A stretch of 64,000 nucleotides of DNA. Origin: QZLE01 sp033852075 (GTDB lineage Bacteria > Pseudomonadota > Gammaproteobacteria > QZLD01). Each line of letters starts with the position of its first letter. The first letter of the stretch is position 1. Shown one piece after another: positions 45,869 through 55,430 of this stretch. The translations under genes and the position numbers were made by a program. The DNA is taken from NCBI GenBank assembly GCA_033852075.1, contig JAWSVC010000012.1:152027-216026 (forward strand), written 5' to 3'. The notes under the pieces are model-generated. The model made no database searches, was not told where the DNA came from, and was given only the letters and a program-made list of their open reading frames with translations.

Positions 45869-47640
45869 ATGTACATACTTTTATCAAGTGAGGAAACCTT
45901 ATACAAGGTAAAAACAAGCTCATTGTCGCGCCCCGGGGTCGCAACAGTGGTCACTGCTGAGCTTCATCATAAAATTCGCAGCAACTTACCTGAATTAATT
46001 GCTAATGAGCAGAAAGAGTATATTACAACAGCTGCAGAAGCAGCATACAGCTCGTTAAATCCCTTAGATTGGACGCAGGGTTTCCATGCTGAGATAAGGT
46101 TAATACCAAATAATGATGAAAGTGTAAGCTTTGACCCGGAAAGTAATAGCTCTGGATTAGGTTATGCACTGGCCTTGGCTTTGCAGTTTAGGCGCCAACT
46201 TAACAAAGGCGATAATATTGATCACGAAGTATTCGCAACCGGGTGGGTTCACGCCAGTGGGAGTGTCTCAAAAATTGGTCACTTGCCTACAAAAATAACT
46301 GCAGCTTGTAACCACGTGGAATCACAACAGAGTGATGGCAACAAAACCAAGCCTTTCTTTATATTCTATCCCAAAGCCAATCATGATGAAGTTACAAAAG
46401 AGTTGGTTGATCGTGTACAAAAACTTGGCGGTAAGCTAATACCAGTAACCAGGCTATCACAAGCTTTGTCTATTTTATTAGGTGATAGCTACGATGGAGT
46501 AGATGGTGATTGGAGCCCATTTAAAGGTCTTGAGTCTTTCAACTATCAAGATCAAAAAAGGTTTTTTGGCCGTGAACGAGCACTCCAGCAGTTATTACAA
46601 AACTATCAGGATAGCGAAGGCCTGCTGGTAGTAACTGGGGTTAGTGGTTCAGGCAAAAGCTCAGTTATAAAAGCAGGGCTCATACCAGAAATAGAAAAGC
46701 AGCTACCAGAAGACCAAAAGCTGAATTGGCATGTAGTAAATCCCAAGGCGCATAACAGCGTAGAATCAATTCTTATAGAACTATTCGAATCTCTAAAAGA
46801 ATCGTGGCAGTTTTCAGAGATACCGGAAGATCTCGCTAAACAAGCATTAAAGCAAGCAGAGAGTATAAATGTAACCCATAATTTACAAACATCATGCCTT
46901 TGGTTTATAGACCAGTATGAAGAGATATTTAACAACTCCCAAATACCTAGGGAGCTGTCTCAATATCTTGCTCCAACTCTAGAAAAGCTGGCAAATAAAA
47001 TAGAAGGTTTAAGAATAGTAGTATCGATCAGGGCAGAATACCTGGAAACATTTGGTCGTCATGGAATAGATACCCACGTTTCTCAAAAGCTAAATCCAGA
47101 TGAATGGAATGACGTAGTAAAAAAGCAGGCAGCATATAGTGGGTTGAAATACGAAAAGGATCTTGATCAACGTATTATCAATGATGCAAATGATATCGCA
47201 CATGCCCTACCAGTAGTTGAATATCTGCTAGAGCAGCTATATCAAAAAGCCACACAGGAAAATGAGAGCGCAAAACTCCTAAAACAATCACACTATGAAG
47301 AACTTGGTGGGTTAAAAGGGGTAGTAGCCAACCGTGCAGAAGCAGCAATTAGCCATGATCCGCATTTAGCCGAAACATTCTTTGATTACTTTGTAGGGCA
47401 AAACAGCGAAGGTATAGCTTACCCTAGAAGCGTTGAAATAAAGAGTATTCAAGAAGAACAACCAGAGCTATACCAACTTATCCAGCTATTTATTGATGAA
47501 CAGCTAGTAATTGATTGCAGTAGTGGACATAAAGCAAAAGTGAAACTAGCTCATGATAGCTTATTTACTGAGTGGGGAAGGCTGAAAGAGTGGTTAGAGA
47601 ACCAACAGGATTATCTTGTTTGGCGTAATCGCATTGATGG
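45869..47640 (+). repeat. Long paralogous block shared with 57236-59010
   Basis: About 1.77 kb encoding the Lon-like and nSTAND1 parts is nearly identical to 57236-59010 at both protein and DNA level (for example, the codons for LSRPGVATVVTAELHHKI differ at few bases). Similarity stops abruptly after LVWR in both, where the C-terminal sensor parts begin. Confidence 0.9.
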
Positions 47641-50407
47641 TCAGTTTACAGAATGGGAAAACTCTAAGTCTGAAGGTAAAGGTAAAAGTAAAGATCACCT
47701 TATAAAAAATAAAGAATTGCTGCGGTTTGGTAAGTTGGGGCTTGCACAAGGAAGTATTCGCCATAGGAATCTGTCGCTGTATGTGAATTTATCTATTAAG
47801 GCAAAACGCAAATTATTAACTGCTATAAGTTTTACTCTTGTATTGGTAGTAGTTTTAGCTGTATTAGGTATATATCTATTGCAAAAAATAAATAAAGAGG
47901 AAATGGAAAGCGCTGTCAAAGCTGAAAATGACAAACTTCTAATCTCAGAAAGTAATCGTCTTTTAGGGTTGGCCAAAAAAGAAAATGATAGCGGTAATTA
48001 TGATACAGCTATGCTGTTAGCCCTTAATGCAATGCCTGGAAAATATGGAGGGGATAGGCCCGATATAAATAGCATCTTTAGTTATTTATCAGAAGCAGCT
48101 TTAAAAAATATAAAGCTCGCAGAGTACAAGCATAAAGAAGCTGTAAATTTCGCTACTATGAGTCCAAATCAAGAATTAATTCTAACTGCTTCGGATGATG
48201 ATTCTGCGATAATCTGGTCAGCAAAAAAAGGCAAAAAAGTATATGTCTTTGGACATGAATACGATGTTATCAGCGGTGTATTTAGTCCCAATGGAGAACT
48301 AGTAATAACTGGATCAAGAGATAATACAGCTAAAGTCTGGTCTTTAAAAACTGGTGAGTTGCTGCATACTTTTTACCATGAAAAAATGGTGTCCCCTCAT
48401 TGGGGGGGAATATATGATATAAGTTTCAGTAATGATGGCAAACTTTTAGCTACGGCCTCTTCAGATAATACAGCTATACTATGGTCTATGGAAAACTTCA
48501 AAAAGCTATTTGTTTATCCTTCGAAATTTTCTATTTCAGGCAAATATCTCATGAACTCAGTTAAGTTTAACCAAGATGGAACAGAGGTTCTTACAGGATC
48601 ATCTGATGGATTAGCTACTTTATGGTCTACACAAGATGGAAAGAAAATAAAAACTTTTTCTCATCAGTGCGGTGTTTCTCTAGCTGCTTTTAGTCCTGAT
48701 GAACAGTCAATATTAACGGCTACATGTGAAAATGCTGTGTTGTGGTCGGTTAAATCCGGTGAAAAAATACAGACTTTTGATCCTGGTGGTTCTTTAGATT
48801 ACGCTGAATTCAATAATGATGCGAGTTTGATAGTTACTGGCGCAAAAAATGAAAAGTATTCAACTTTGTGGTCTGTAGAAGATGGAAGAAAACTGTATGT
48901 ATTTGAACATGATTTTGATGTCAATTATTCTTCATTCAGCTCTGATGGGCAGACCATTCTTTCATGTACTGATAACTCTGCAATAACCTGGTCTGTGAAA
49001 AACAAAAAAATATTGGATACTTTCAATCATCAAGGCGCTGTTGTGTATTGTAGATTTAATCCTGATAATGATACCTTACTAACTGCCTCAGGTGATAACA
49101 CGGCCGCACTTTGGCGCATAAATTCAAAAGAAAAAATACCAATACTTAATTATCTAGAAAATCCTGGTGATGCTCTTAGTAACATAAAACCTAATAGATT
49201 TATTTTAAGCCCTGATGAAAACGATATTATTATTCAATTTGGTAGTAAAGCAATTCTTTGGTCTTTAATCCAAAGAGAAAAACTGTTTGAGTTTAATCAC
49301 GAAGATCAAATCTTAGATATAGAATTCAGCCATGATGGCAAATATGTATTAACAGCATCTAAAGATTATACATGTATATTATGGTCTAGAGAAAATGGAA
49401 ATAAATTACATGTATTTAACCATAAAAAAGGGGTTTTGCGTGCAGAATTTAGTCCAGATGACAATTATGTTTTAGCATATTCTCAGGATGGCTTTTATAA
49501 GTTATGGTCTACTACAGATGGAAAGTTAATAATGATATTCGATCACAATAAAGGTGATGAATTTAAATCATGGAATAGATTTGCTAATTCAGTTTATATA
49601 GCAAGTTTTATTAATAGCCCCAGGTTACAAGCTTATTTAGCAGATAAAATAGATAAATTACCTTATAGTTTTGAAAATAGAAAAGGTGATGTAAAAGTTA
49701 AATTTAGTCGGAATAAAAAATTTGTTTTAACAGAAGCCCCACTGTTTTATCGACCTAATTTATGGTCAGTCATCAATAGTAAACTTATATATCGATTTAA
49801 AGATAAGTATTATACAGCAAACCCATCGTCAGAATTTGGTGATAAAGAACCTGTGAAAGCTTCTATTGATAATAGAGACCTAATATTGTGGTCGACTCAA
49901 ACAGGGCAACGCATAAAAGACTTAAATCAAGATGGCACTTTATGGAAGGCAAGATTTAGTCAAGACGAGAACTATGTCTTAACAATATCAGCTAACTCAG
50001 TGATACTGTGGTCAACTAAGACGGGAGAAAAAATAAATGTTTTCGAACACAATGGTAATGTTAAGGCCGCAAAATTTATCAATATCAATAATGGCAAATA
50101 TATATTGACTTCTTCTAGTAGTGATACTGCTACTTTATGGTCTATTAGTAATAATAAGCCTTTACAAATATTTCAAAATGCAGAAGGTATTACTGATGCC
50201 ATATATATTACAAGCTTGCACTCAATATTGACTACGTCATATTCTGCAGGGGGATTTTTATGGGAAGTCATACCAAGTGATATAATAAATTATGCAATTA
50301 GTAAACTACCATTAAATCGAACATGTTTAACGCCTGAAGAACGAATAAAATATGATCTTCCAGCTTTAACTAATGAACAAATAGTTGAAAGAGGTTGTTT
50401 GCATTAA
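45869..50407 (+). CDS. Lon-like protease - nSTAND1 ATPase - WD40 repeat protein
   Basis: A 1512-residue protein. Residues about 1-205 resemble a Lon (S16) peptidase: NSSGLGYALALAL with Ser94 at the catalytic position, and ATGWVHASGSVSKIGHLPTK with Lys142 before ITAA, matching the Ser-Lys dyad context of Lon. Residues about 212-640 form an nSTAND1 NTPase: FKGLESFNYQDQKRFFGRE, Walker A GVSGSGKSS (Lys263), and Walker-B-like WFIDQYEE. An arginine-finger/HTH region contains LPVVEYLLEQLY and LAHDSLFTEWGRLKEW. A hydrophobic segment (about 650-672) could cross the membrane. The rest is roughly 14 WD40 repeats ending in LWS-type strands. STAND proteins oligomerise on ligand binding to activate a fused effector, so here proteolysis is the inferred output. 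The N-terminal half is nearly identical to that of the gene at 57236. Confidence 0.8.
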   Translation: MYILLSSEETLYKVKTSSLSRPGVATVVTAELHHKIRSNLPELIANEQKEYITTAAEAAYSSLNPLDWTQGFHAEIRLIPNNDESVSFDPESNSSGLGYALALALQFRRQLNKGDNIDHEVFATGWVHASGSVSKIGHLPTKITAACNHVESQQSDGNKTKPFFIFYPKANHDEVTKELVDRVQKLGGKLIPVTRLSQALSILLGDSYDGVDGDWSPFKGLESFNYQDQKRFFGRERALQQLLQNYQDSEGLLVVTGVSGSGKSSVIKAGLIPEIEKQLPEDQKLNWHVVNPKAHNSVESILIELFESLKESWQFSEIPEDLAKQALKQAESINVTHNLQTSCLWFIDQYEEIFNNSQIPRELSQYLAPTLEKLANKIEGLRIVVSIRAEYLETFGRHGIDTHVSQKLNPDEWNDVVKKQAAYSGLKYEKDLDQRIINDANDIAHALPVVEYLLEQLYQKATQENESAKLLKQSHYEELGGLKGVVANRAEAAISHDPHLAETFFDYFVGQNSEGIAYPRSVEIKSIQEEQPELYQLIQLFIDEQLVIDCSSGHKAKVKLAHDSLFTEWGRLKEWLENQQDYLVWRNRIDGQFTEWENSKSEGKGKSKDHLIKNKELLRFGKLGLAQGSIRHRNLSLYVNLSIKAKRKLLTAISFTLVLVVVLAVLGIYLLQKINKEEMESAVKAENDKLLISESNRLLGLAKKENDSGNYDTAMLLALNAMPGKYGGDRPDINSIFSYLSEAALKNIKLAEYKHKEAVNFATMSPNQELILTASDDDSAIIWSAKKGKKVYVFGHEYDVISGVFSPNGELVITGSRDNTAKVWSLKTGELLHTFYHEKMVSPHWGGIYDISFSNDGKLLATASSDNTAILWSMENFKKLFVYPSKFSISGKYLMNSVKFNQDGTEVLTGSSDGLATLWSTQDGKKIKTFSHQCGVSLAAFSPDEQSILTATCENAVLWSVKSGEKIQTFDPGGSLDYAEFNNDASLIVTGAKNEKYSTLWSVEDGRKLYVFEHDFDVNYSSFSSDGQTILSCTDNSAITWSVKNKKILDTFNHQGAVVYCRFNPDNDTLLTASGDNTAALWRINSKEKIPILNYLENPGDALSNIKPNRFILSPDENDIIIQFGSKAILWSLIQREKLFEFNHEDQILDIEFSHDGKYVLTASKDYTCILWSRENGNKLHVFNHKKGVLRAEFSPDDNYVLAYSQDGFYKLWSTTDGKLIMIFDHNKGDEFKSWNRFANSVYIASFINSPRLQAYLADKIDKLPYSFENRKGDVKVKFSRNKKFVLTEAPLFYRPNLWSVINSKLIYRFKDKYYTANPSSEFGDKEPVKASIDNRDLILWSTQTGQRIKDLNQDGTLWKARFSQDENYVLTISANSVILWSTKTGEKINVFEHNGNVKAAKFININNGKYILTSSSSDTATLWSISNNKPLQIFQNAEGITDAIYITSLHSILTTSYSAGGFLWEVIPSDIINYAISKLPLNRTCLTPEERIKYDLPALTNEQIVERGCLH

Positions 50408-50477
50408 AACTTAAGCATTACCAATACCATGGAATTAAACTTAAAAGGTAGCTTTAGCGGATACCCAAAATAGTTAA

Positions 50478-51692
50478 TCAGTTAGAGGATGGTATTTTTA
50501 CAAGCCGGTTATCAGAATATTTATAAACTTCTTTCTCGTTGTCGCCAAAAGGAATTGGTATTGTTATAAAAATAGTGTTTTTACTTTGTTCGAATTGGGA
50601 AGCTTCAAAGCAATTGCCAAACCATTCAGAAGCTTTAGTCCCTGCTGCGCTCAGAGAAATAATATGATAGAACCCGTGACATCCTGTTCCACCAGTATTG
50701 TTAAAAATAATTACTATATCTTCTTGATCAAGTCGAAAATGTTTTTCTGCAGTTAAAGACATCGAACTAGAAATTTCAGGCTTAAACAGTTTTCCATTGT
50801 GGTACAGTTTTTGATTTTCATCAACTTGAAGATTCCCATGATTAGTTTCGGCTATTGTTGTTAATGAAATAGCCGGTTTTGTAATAAATTTAGGTTGGTG
50901 GGCACATGTTTTGGCTGCATTTTTCATATCTTTGGGGAATTCTTCAAGTGAATAGTATTCATATCTATGATCTGTATCCTTGCCTGGATTTTTCCTGTTG
51001 CTAAGGTATTTAAATACGCATGAGCATATATCTTTATTAGCACCTTGGCTTATGCAGGAAGAAATGAAATTTTCCTTGATTTGAAGCTTATTATTAATGC
51101 TATTTAGGTTGAATAAACCACTTTGGTTAGCTACTGATTTAAAGAAACAATTTCTTTCAATAGATCTCTTAAGATATAGGCCATGGTCTTTGTCTGAATA
51201 TGCGGCTACTAGTATCTCTTTCATGTCGGAGTAACTCGAAACAGAAATTGCATTTCCACTTTTAATGCATGTGATCTCCAATGGCTTGATTAAGAATGGT
51301 TTAGGCGTGTGTTTAAAACGTATAAATTTCTTATTAGCTATTAAAAATGGCATGTTGACTTGATAGCCTTCTGTGCTGTAGCTAATGGTAACAACTGAAC
51401 TATCGTCAAGTTTTTCTTCGGCGCTTATGGTTAGAGCTTCAATGTATTTGTTACTACTCAGTGCATCATAAATTCCTGTATGGGTATTGATTCCTAATTG
51501 TGAAAAAGTATTGAATTTGTTATTTATATTCTCATCCAAAGCTGGATCTATAATAAGGAATGGATAGATAGATTCAAGTTTAATTTTTTTAGTATAGTTT
51601 ATGGCATTATCTACAATAATATAAAAATATGATGTCCAAATAATACATGCAATAATGGTCAATCCTATAAAAAACGTGATAGTTTTTTTCAT
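50478..51692 (-). CDS. Uncharacterised membrane-anchored or exported protein
   Basis: A 404-residue protein with an N-terminal hydrophobic anchor (about 5-25, ITFFIGLTIIACIIWTSYFY) followed by an extracytoplasmic part. That part has several Cys residues, including a CISQGANKDICSCVFKYL cluster, and a beta-rich C-terminus (IVIIFNNTGGTGCHGFYHII). No family was recognised. It is on the opposite strand to its neighbours and convergent with the STAND-WD40 gene. No copy of the shared motif precedes it, so it may be a passenger gene. Confidence 0.65.
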   Translation of the reverse strand: MKKTITFFIGLTIIACIIWTSYFYIIVDNAINYTKKIKLESIYPFLIIDPALDENINNKFNTFSQLGINTHTGIYDALSSNKYIEALTISAEEKLDDSSVVTISYSTEGYQVNMPFLIANKKFIRFKHTPKPFLIKPLEITCIKSGNAISVSSYSDMKEILVAAYSDKDHGLYLKRSIERNCFFKSVANQSGLFNLNSINNKLQIKENFISSCISQGANKDICSCVFKYLSNRKNPGKDTDHRYEYYSLEEFPKDMKNAAKTCAHQPKFITKPAISLTTIAETNHGNLQVDENQKLYHNGKLFKPEISSSMSLTAEKHFRLDQEDIVIIFNNTGGTGCHGFYHIISLSAAGTKASEWFGNCFEASQFEQSKNTIFITIPIPFGDNEKEVYKYSDNRLVKIPSSN

Positions 51693-51899
51693 GTAATCAT
51701 TCCAATGTATCAGTGGTTTGCACGGTCATTGCTTATGTTAGTAGCACTCAAGTCTAATATATGCGTGCAGTCAGGTAAAGGGTATATGAAATTTATCATA
51801 GAATGATTTTGAGTAAAATTGAGCATTTTAGTTGTTGTTGTAAATCACTATAAAAACAAACGTATATCAGCCATCAACTAAAAAAATCACCACCCACAC

Positions 51900-51943
51900 G
51901 TTATTTTCTCGATTTTTTGCAGTTACTTCTATTAACAGCAAAT
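51900..51943 (+). promoter_or_regulatory. Shared promoter-like motif, copy E
   Basis: GTTATTTT (51900-51907), 12 bases, CAGTTAC (51920-51926) and AGCAAAT (51937-51943). It ends 27 bases before the ATG at 51971, the same distance as copy B from its gene. It would drive the second operon. Confidence 0.75.
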
Positions 51944-51970
51944 CAAAACCTTACCTAAGAGGAAATAACC

Positions 51971-52954
51971 ATGAACATACTTATGCAAACAATCGCATAT
52001 ATCGTTGTGATTTTATCAATTGCTATAAGCTACCAATACGAAAACCTGGCTTATACACACCTGTTAAACAAAATTGGTGCACCAGAAACAAGCTGGATCT
52101 GGGCAGTTGTAGTTGCTGCCACATTTAATCTGGGGAAGTTGGTTACTTTTAAATCAATAATCGATGCCAAATCAAAACGCATTTCATATCTGTGGAAATC
52201 ATATATTGCTGTAACTCTGCTAGTGACTAATTCATTTATTTGCTCATTTGCAGTAATGAGTTTCAGTCTTGATTCGCCAATGCTCGATCAGGTTGTTCAA
52301 GAACAAAAGCAGCACCACAACGAAGCTTACCAATTAAAAGAGCAAGCGGTAATAAAAAAATACGACAGAGAAAGGGCAAACCTTGTTACCCAGTTTGAAC
52401 AGGAAAGAGCTGCTATCTCTGATCAATTTCAACCTGCAATTAATAAGTATGATGCAGACCTGAAGGAAGAGAGAAAGGTTACCAATCTAATTACTGGTTC
52501 TTTTAAGGGGAGAAGATATAAAGATATTGAGCGCAAATTAACTGGTGAAAAAGACAAAATGCAAAAAGCATTTGATGCCCTGCAAATAAGACAGGATAAC
52601 AAGATTGCCGCGCTAAATGACAAGCAAAACGCAGAGCTGCAAGCGTTATCTGATTCTTTTTCTGATGCTTTTAACAATCTGACTGCATCTGCAATTAAAA
52701 ACAGTGGTAATGCACGGATACAAGACCCAATGTTCAGCGCTGCGGTGAATGTATTTAACGGGGTATCAGGAACAAAGATTACATACGTTGCCGTGATCAT
52801 GGCTTTCTCAATCATGATGTCTTTGATTATTGAATTTGTATCATTTTCAACACTGCAATACATCAACAGACTGAATGAAAAAGAGGAACAAATACCTACA
52901 AATACTCAAAGCTCTGAACAGGAAGAAAACGTAGTTTCGCTGGAAGCTGCATAG
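51971..52954 (+). CDS. Membrane protein with long coiled coil (paralogue 2)
   Basis: The 327-residue protein is a paralogue of the product at 39926, with the same four hydrophobic segments and a coiled coil of about 150 residues (EQERAAISDQFQPAINKYDA). The shared segments include ETSWIWAVVVAATFNLGKLV versus the corresponding WIWAVTVAL in paralogue 1. It starts the second operon, after motif copy E. Function is unknown. Its presence at the head of both units suggests a core membrane scaffold. Confidence 0.75.
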   Translation: MNILMQTIAYIVVILSIAISYQYENLAYTHLLNKIGAPETSWIWAVVVAATFNLGKLVTFKSIIDAKSKRISYLWKSYIAVTLLVTNSFICSFAVMSFSLDSPMLDQVVQEQKQHHNEAYQLKEQAVIKKYDRERANLVTQFEQERAAISDQFQPAINKYDADLKEERKVTNLITGSFKGRRYKDIERKLTGEKDKMQKAFDALQIRQDNKIAALNDKQNAELQALSDSFSDAFNNLTASAIKNSGNARIQDPMFSAAVNVFNGVSGTKITYVAVIMAFSIMMSLIIEFVSFSTLQYINRLNEKEEQIPTNTQSSEQEENVVSLEAA

Positions 52955-53023
52955 GAGGCCATTAATAACAGTTCATAAGATCAAACTAAAACTTATAGAT
53001 AATAAATAAACAGGAGACTTAAT

Positions 53024-54031
53024 ATGAGTAATCACTTACTTAGATCAAATCCAAAACTATTGGTTTCTCTTGCCCTAAGCTGTGTACTGCTTTGTATGTG
53101 TGCAGTATTCTGGTACTGGCTAACACAGCAGAATGACTATGCCTTTGGTCGGGTCACAGAAACTATTGCTTCAGAAAGCAGCTATGAAATAATCCTTTTG
53201 CATAACCCAATAACAACAGAAACAACGCCTCTAGCAATAGAGGCGGATGAAATGCTCTATATTGAAGTTGGTGATTGGTTGCTGGTTAAAAGCAGTAACG
53301 AGGTTGTTTCAGATGAACTATTTGTTGTTGATGAGGTTATTAGCAATGAGCTGATAACCTCATTAACTTCTTTGGCACCATCCCAATGGTTAGAGCAGCT
53401 TGGCAGCAATAACTATCTGGCAATTCTTATCGGTGGGCTGCTGGTGGTAGTAGCAGCCAGAAGCCTGCAGACTGTATATTCTTTGGTTCTGTCAGGTTTT
53501 CTGGTATTTACTCTATGGCACGCAGGTCATATAGCTCAAGCCCTATCGTTAATGCATATGAACGGGTACGAGCTATACCTGCTGATGGGAATTACAGGGT
53601 TATACGGCCTGTGGACAGCAATGGTATATGACAAATATATGCTTTCTTCCCGCATTATGGCTGGTATTGCAGTTTATCTATTCGGTGGACAGCTATTAGC
53701 CTGGTTTGGAATCCATAGCTCAGCTGCTGTTTATGTTTTGTTTGGAGCTGTTCTGATATCTCCGGTTTTAGTCACTTCTTTAGTGTCTGCATATCTTCTG
53801 TCCAGTGGGCTCCAGGCGAGTGTTCTAAGTAGTTATATCATCCTGTTTATCGTAACAACCATGTCCTACGGGATGCATACTCGTAATAGTTGCAACGCCT
53901 TTCTTGTTTCGCTAACCAAAGGAGCAGGGTTTCAGTTTAAGAGTTGGCTACCATCTAAATCAAAACTGGATATTCAAGGCAAAGTAACACTTGCCGAACT
54001 ACTAGCAAAAAGGAGTAACAGTCATGGATAA
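53024..54031 (+). CDS. Polytopic membrane protein of the second operon
   Basis: The 335-residue protein has an N-terminal TM (about 12-34), an extracytoplasmic beta-rich loop (about 40-120) and six or so further TM segments (about 128-290). A cytoplasmic tail with SWLPSKSKLDIQGKVTLAEL completes it. No family was recognised. AGGAG precedes the ATG. A broken copy of its 3' part is embedded in the mosaic relic at 41612-41770, so a second copy once existed near the first operon. Confidence 0.7.
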   Translation: MSNHLLRSNPKLLVSLALSCVLLCMCAVFWYWLTQQNDYAFGRVTETIASESSYEIILLHNPITTETTPLAIEADEMLYIEVGDWLLVKSSNEVVSDELFVVDEVISNELITSLTSLAPSQWLEQLGSNNYLAILIGGLLVVVAARSLQTVYSLVLSGFLVFTLWHAGHIAQALSLMHMNGYELYLLMGITGLYGLWTAMVYDKYMLSSRIMAGIAVYLFGGQLLAWFGIHSSAAVYVLFGAVLISPVLVTSLVSAYLLSSGLQASVLSSYIILFIVTTMSYGMHTRNSCNAFLVSLTKGAGFQFKSWLPSKSKLDIQGKVTLAELLAKRSNSHG

Positions 54032-54353
54032 GTTTATTTTACTAGAGGCTACTGAGCTTCCGAAGCAAATAATTGATTTGCTAAAAGGAAACGGGGTTAT
54101 TGATGTTATCTCTGCACATTCCTGGCTGGAACGTGCGAAAAAGCAAACCGAACATCCTGTGTTATCTGAAGATGAGCTTGCAGTGTTAACCAATGAACTC
54201 AGCAAATTCATTCCTGCTCAGTTTCATAACCCAACCGTAGAATTGCCCCCGTTGGGGGCAATGAACACCCCAAGAGGTGAAGATGATTATGAAAATGCAG
54301 AAGAGCCATCAGGAAAAATAACAATAAATATTGAGGAGAATGGAGATGCATGA
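54024..54353 (+). CDS. Small soluble protein of the second operon
   Basis: A 109-residue acidic protein with a helical N-terminal half and a Pro/Gly/Glu-rich C-terminal half ending in a short beta strand (KITINIEEN). It overlaps the upstream membrane-protein gene by 8 bases and the downstream peptidase gene by 8 bases, so all three are translationally coupled. No family was recognised. Confidence 0.6.
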   Translation: MDKFILLEATELPKQIIDLLKGNGVIDVISAHSWLERAKKQTEHPVLSEDELAVLTNELSKFIPAQFHNPTVELPPLGAMNTPRGEDDYENAEEPSGKITINIEENGDA

Positions 54354-55407
54354 AGTAAATATACAGGCGATTGATACGCTTCAGTTCAGCTCATTAAATG
54401 AATACCAGGTTGCAAGCCTAAAAGATATGGGTGTAGTAACCTTTGGTCACTTACATGAACGTGCCATAAAAAAGCCGGAAATGCTTAAGGCATATGAGAT
54501 TGATGCTTTAATTCTTAAACAGGAATGTGAGCAGCACATTAGGTTGCATGCTCCAAATCAATTTAGTTTTGCGGAAAAAACAATTATTAAGCCGCCTTAT
54601 GGTTTTGTTCTGGATGCAGATAAAAACGACATCATAATGCAGCGTCGCGCAGATACAAAAGACGAAAGGATAGCTTTAGAACAAGTAGTCCAAGCATTGG
54701 AATCAGAATTACCTGCTGAGTGTATGTTGGCTAACCGAATGCAGCCTGTTAGAAATCAGGGCAATCTTGGGGCATGCACAGGGTTTGGTTCAGTTAATAG
54801 TCGTGAATATTTAGTGCAGAGTGAATTGTCCCCATGGTTTGCGTATAGGGGAACAAAATACATTGATGGTTATCCAAATGTTGAAGGTAGCTGGCAGGAG
54901 TTTGCCTTTGAGTTCATGCATCAATACGGATGTTTGGCTGAATCTGATTATAGCTATGATCAATATTTGGAATGTCATTGTATAAAACCATACTTGAAAA
55001 AGGCATCAGGTTTGAAAATTAAAGGATATATAGACCTAATGGTAGAAGATTCCACAAAAATCCCATTGATTCTAAAAGCCGCAATAAGCGGGCATTTAGT
55101 ACCAGAACTAGGCCCTCAGCCAGTCTCTATTTCAGTGAAAATTTATGAATCTTTTTGCGATTGGTCAGCTTATTCTACCGGCCTTATACCGGTGCCGTTT
55201 GAAGATGAGAAACTGCAGGGAGGGCATGCTATGTGTGTTTGTGGCTATAAACAAATATATGGTATAGACTACTTTGTAGTTATCAACAGCTGGGGCGAGG
55301 AGTTTGCTCATAACAACCCGATTGGATTGCCTGGATATGCTCTAATACCAGAGGCATATATAGCAAAACAAAATATGGTTGGGGAGCTGATTATGCCGGT
55401 GGATTAA
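54346..55407 (+). CDS. Papain-like (C1 family) cysteine peptidase with N-terminal helical domain
   Basis: The 353-residue protein carries a complete papain-type site: QPVRNQGNLGACTGFGS with Gln138 (oxyanion) and Cys144, GGHAMCVCGYK with His294, and VVINSWGEEF with Asn314. The N-terminal 40 residues (LQFSSLNEYQVASLKDMGVV, then TFGHLHERA) resemble a helix-hairpin-helix-type module. It has no signal peptide, so it should act in the cytoplasm. The ATG at 54346 is used because GAGGAG lies 7 bases upstream. It sits in a coupled operon with membrane proteins and a Lon-nSTAND1 protein. The substrate is unknown, and a partner protein of the operon is a natural guess. Confidence 0.82.
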   Translation: MHEVNIQAIDTLQFSSLNEYQVASLKDMGVVTFGHLHERAIKKPEMLKAYEIDALILKQECEQHIRLHAPNQFSFAEKTIIKPPYGFVLDADKNDIIMQRRADTKDERIALEQVVQALESELPAECMLANRMQPVRNQGNLGACTGFGSVNSREYLVQSELSPWFAYRGTKYIDGYPNVEGSWQEFAFEFMHQYGCLAESDYSYDQYLECHCIKPYLKKASGLKIKGYIDLMVEDSTKIPLILKAAISGHLVPELGPQPVSISVKIYESFCDWSAYSTGLIPVPFEDEKLQGGHAMCVCGYKQIYGIDYFVVINSWGEEFAHNNPIGLPGYALIPEAYIAKQNMVGELIMPVD

Positions 55408-55430
55408 TAGTATAAATAATAGAGGTAAGT

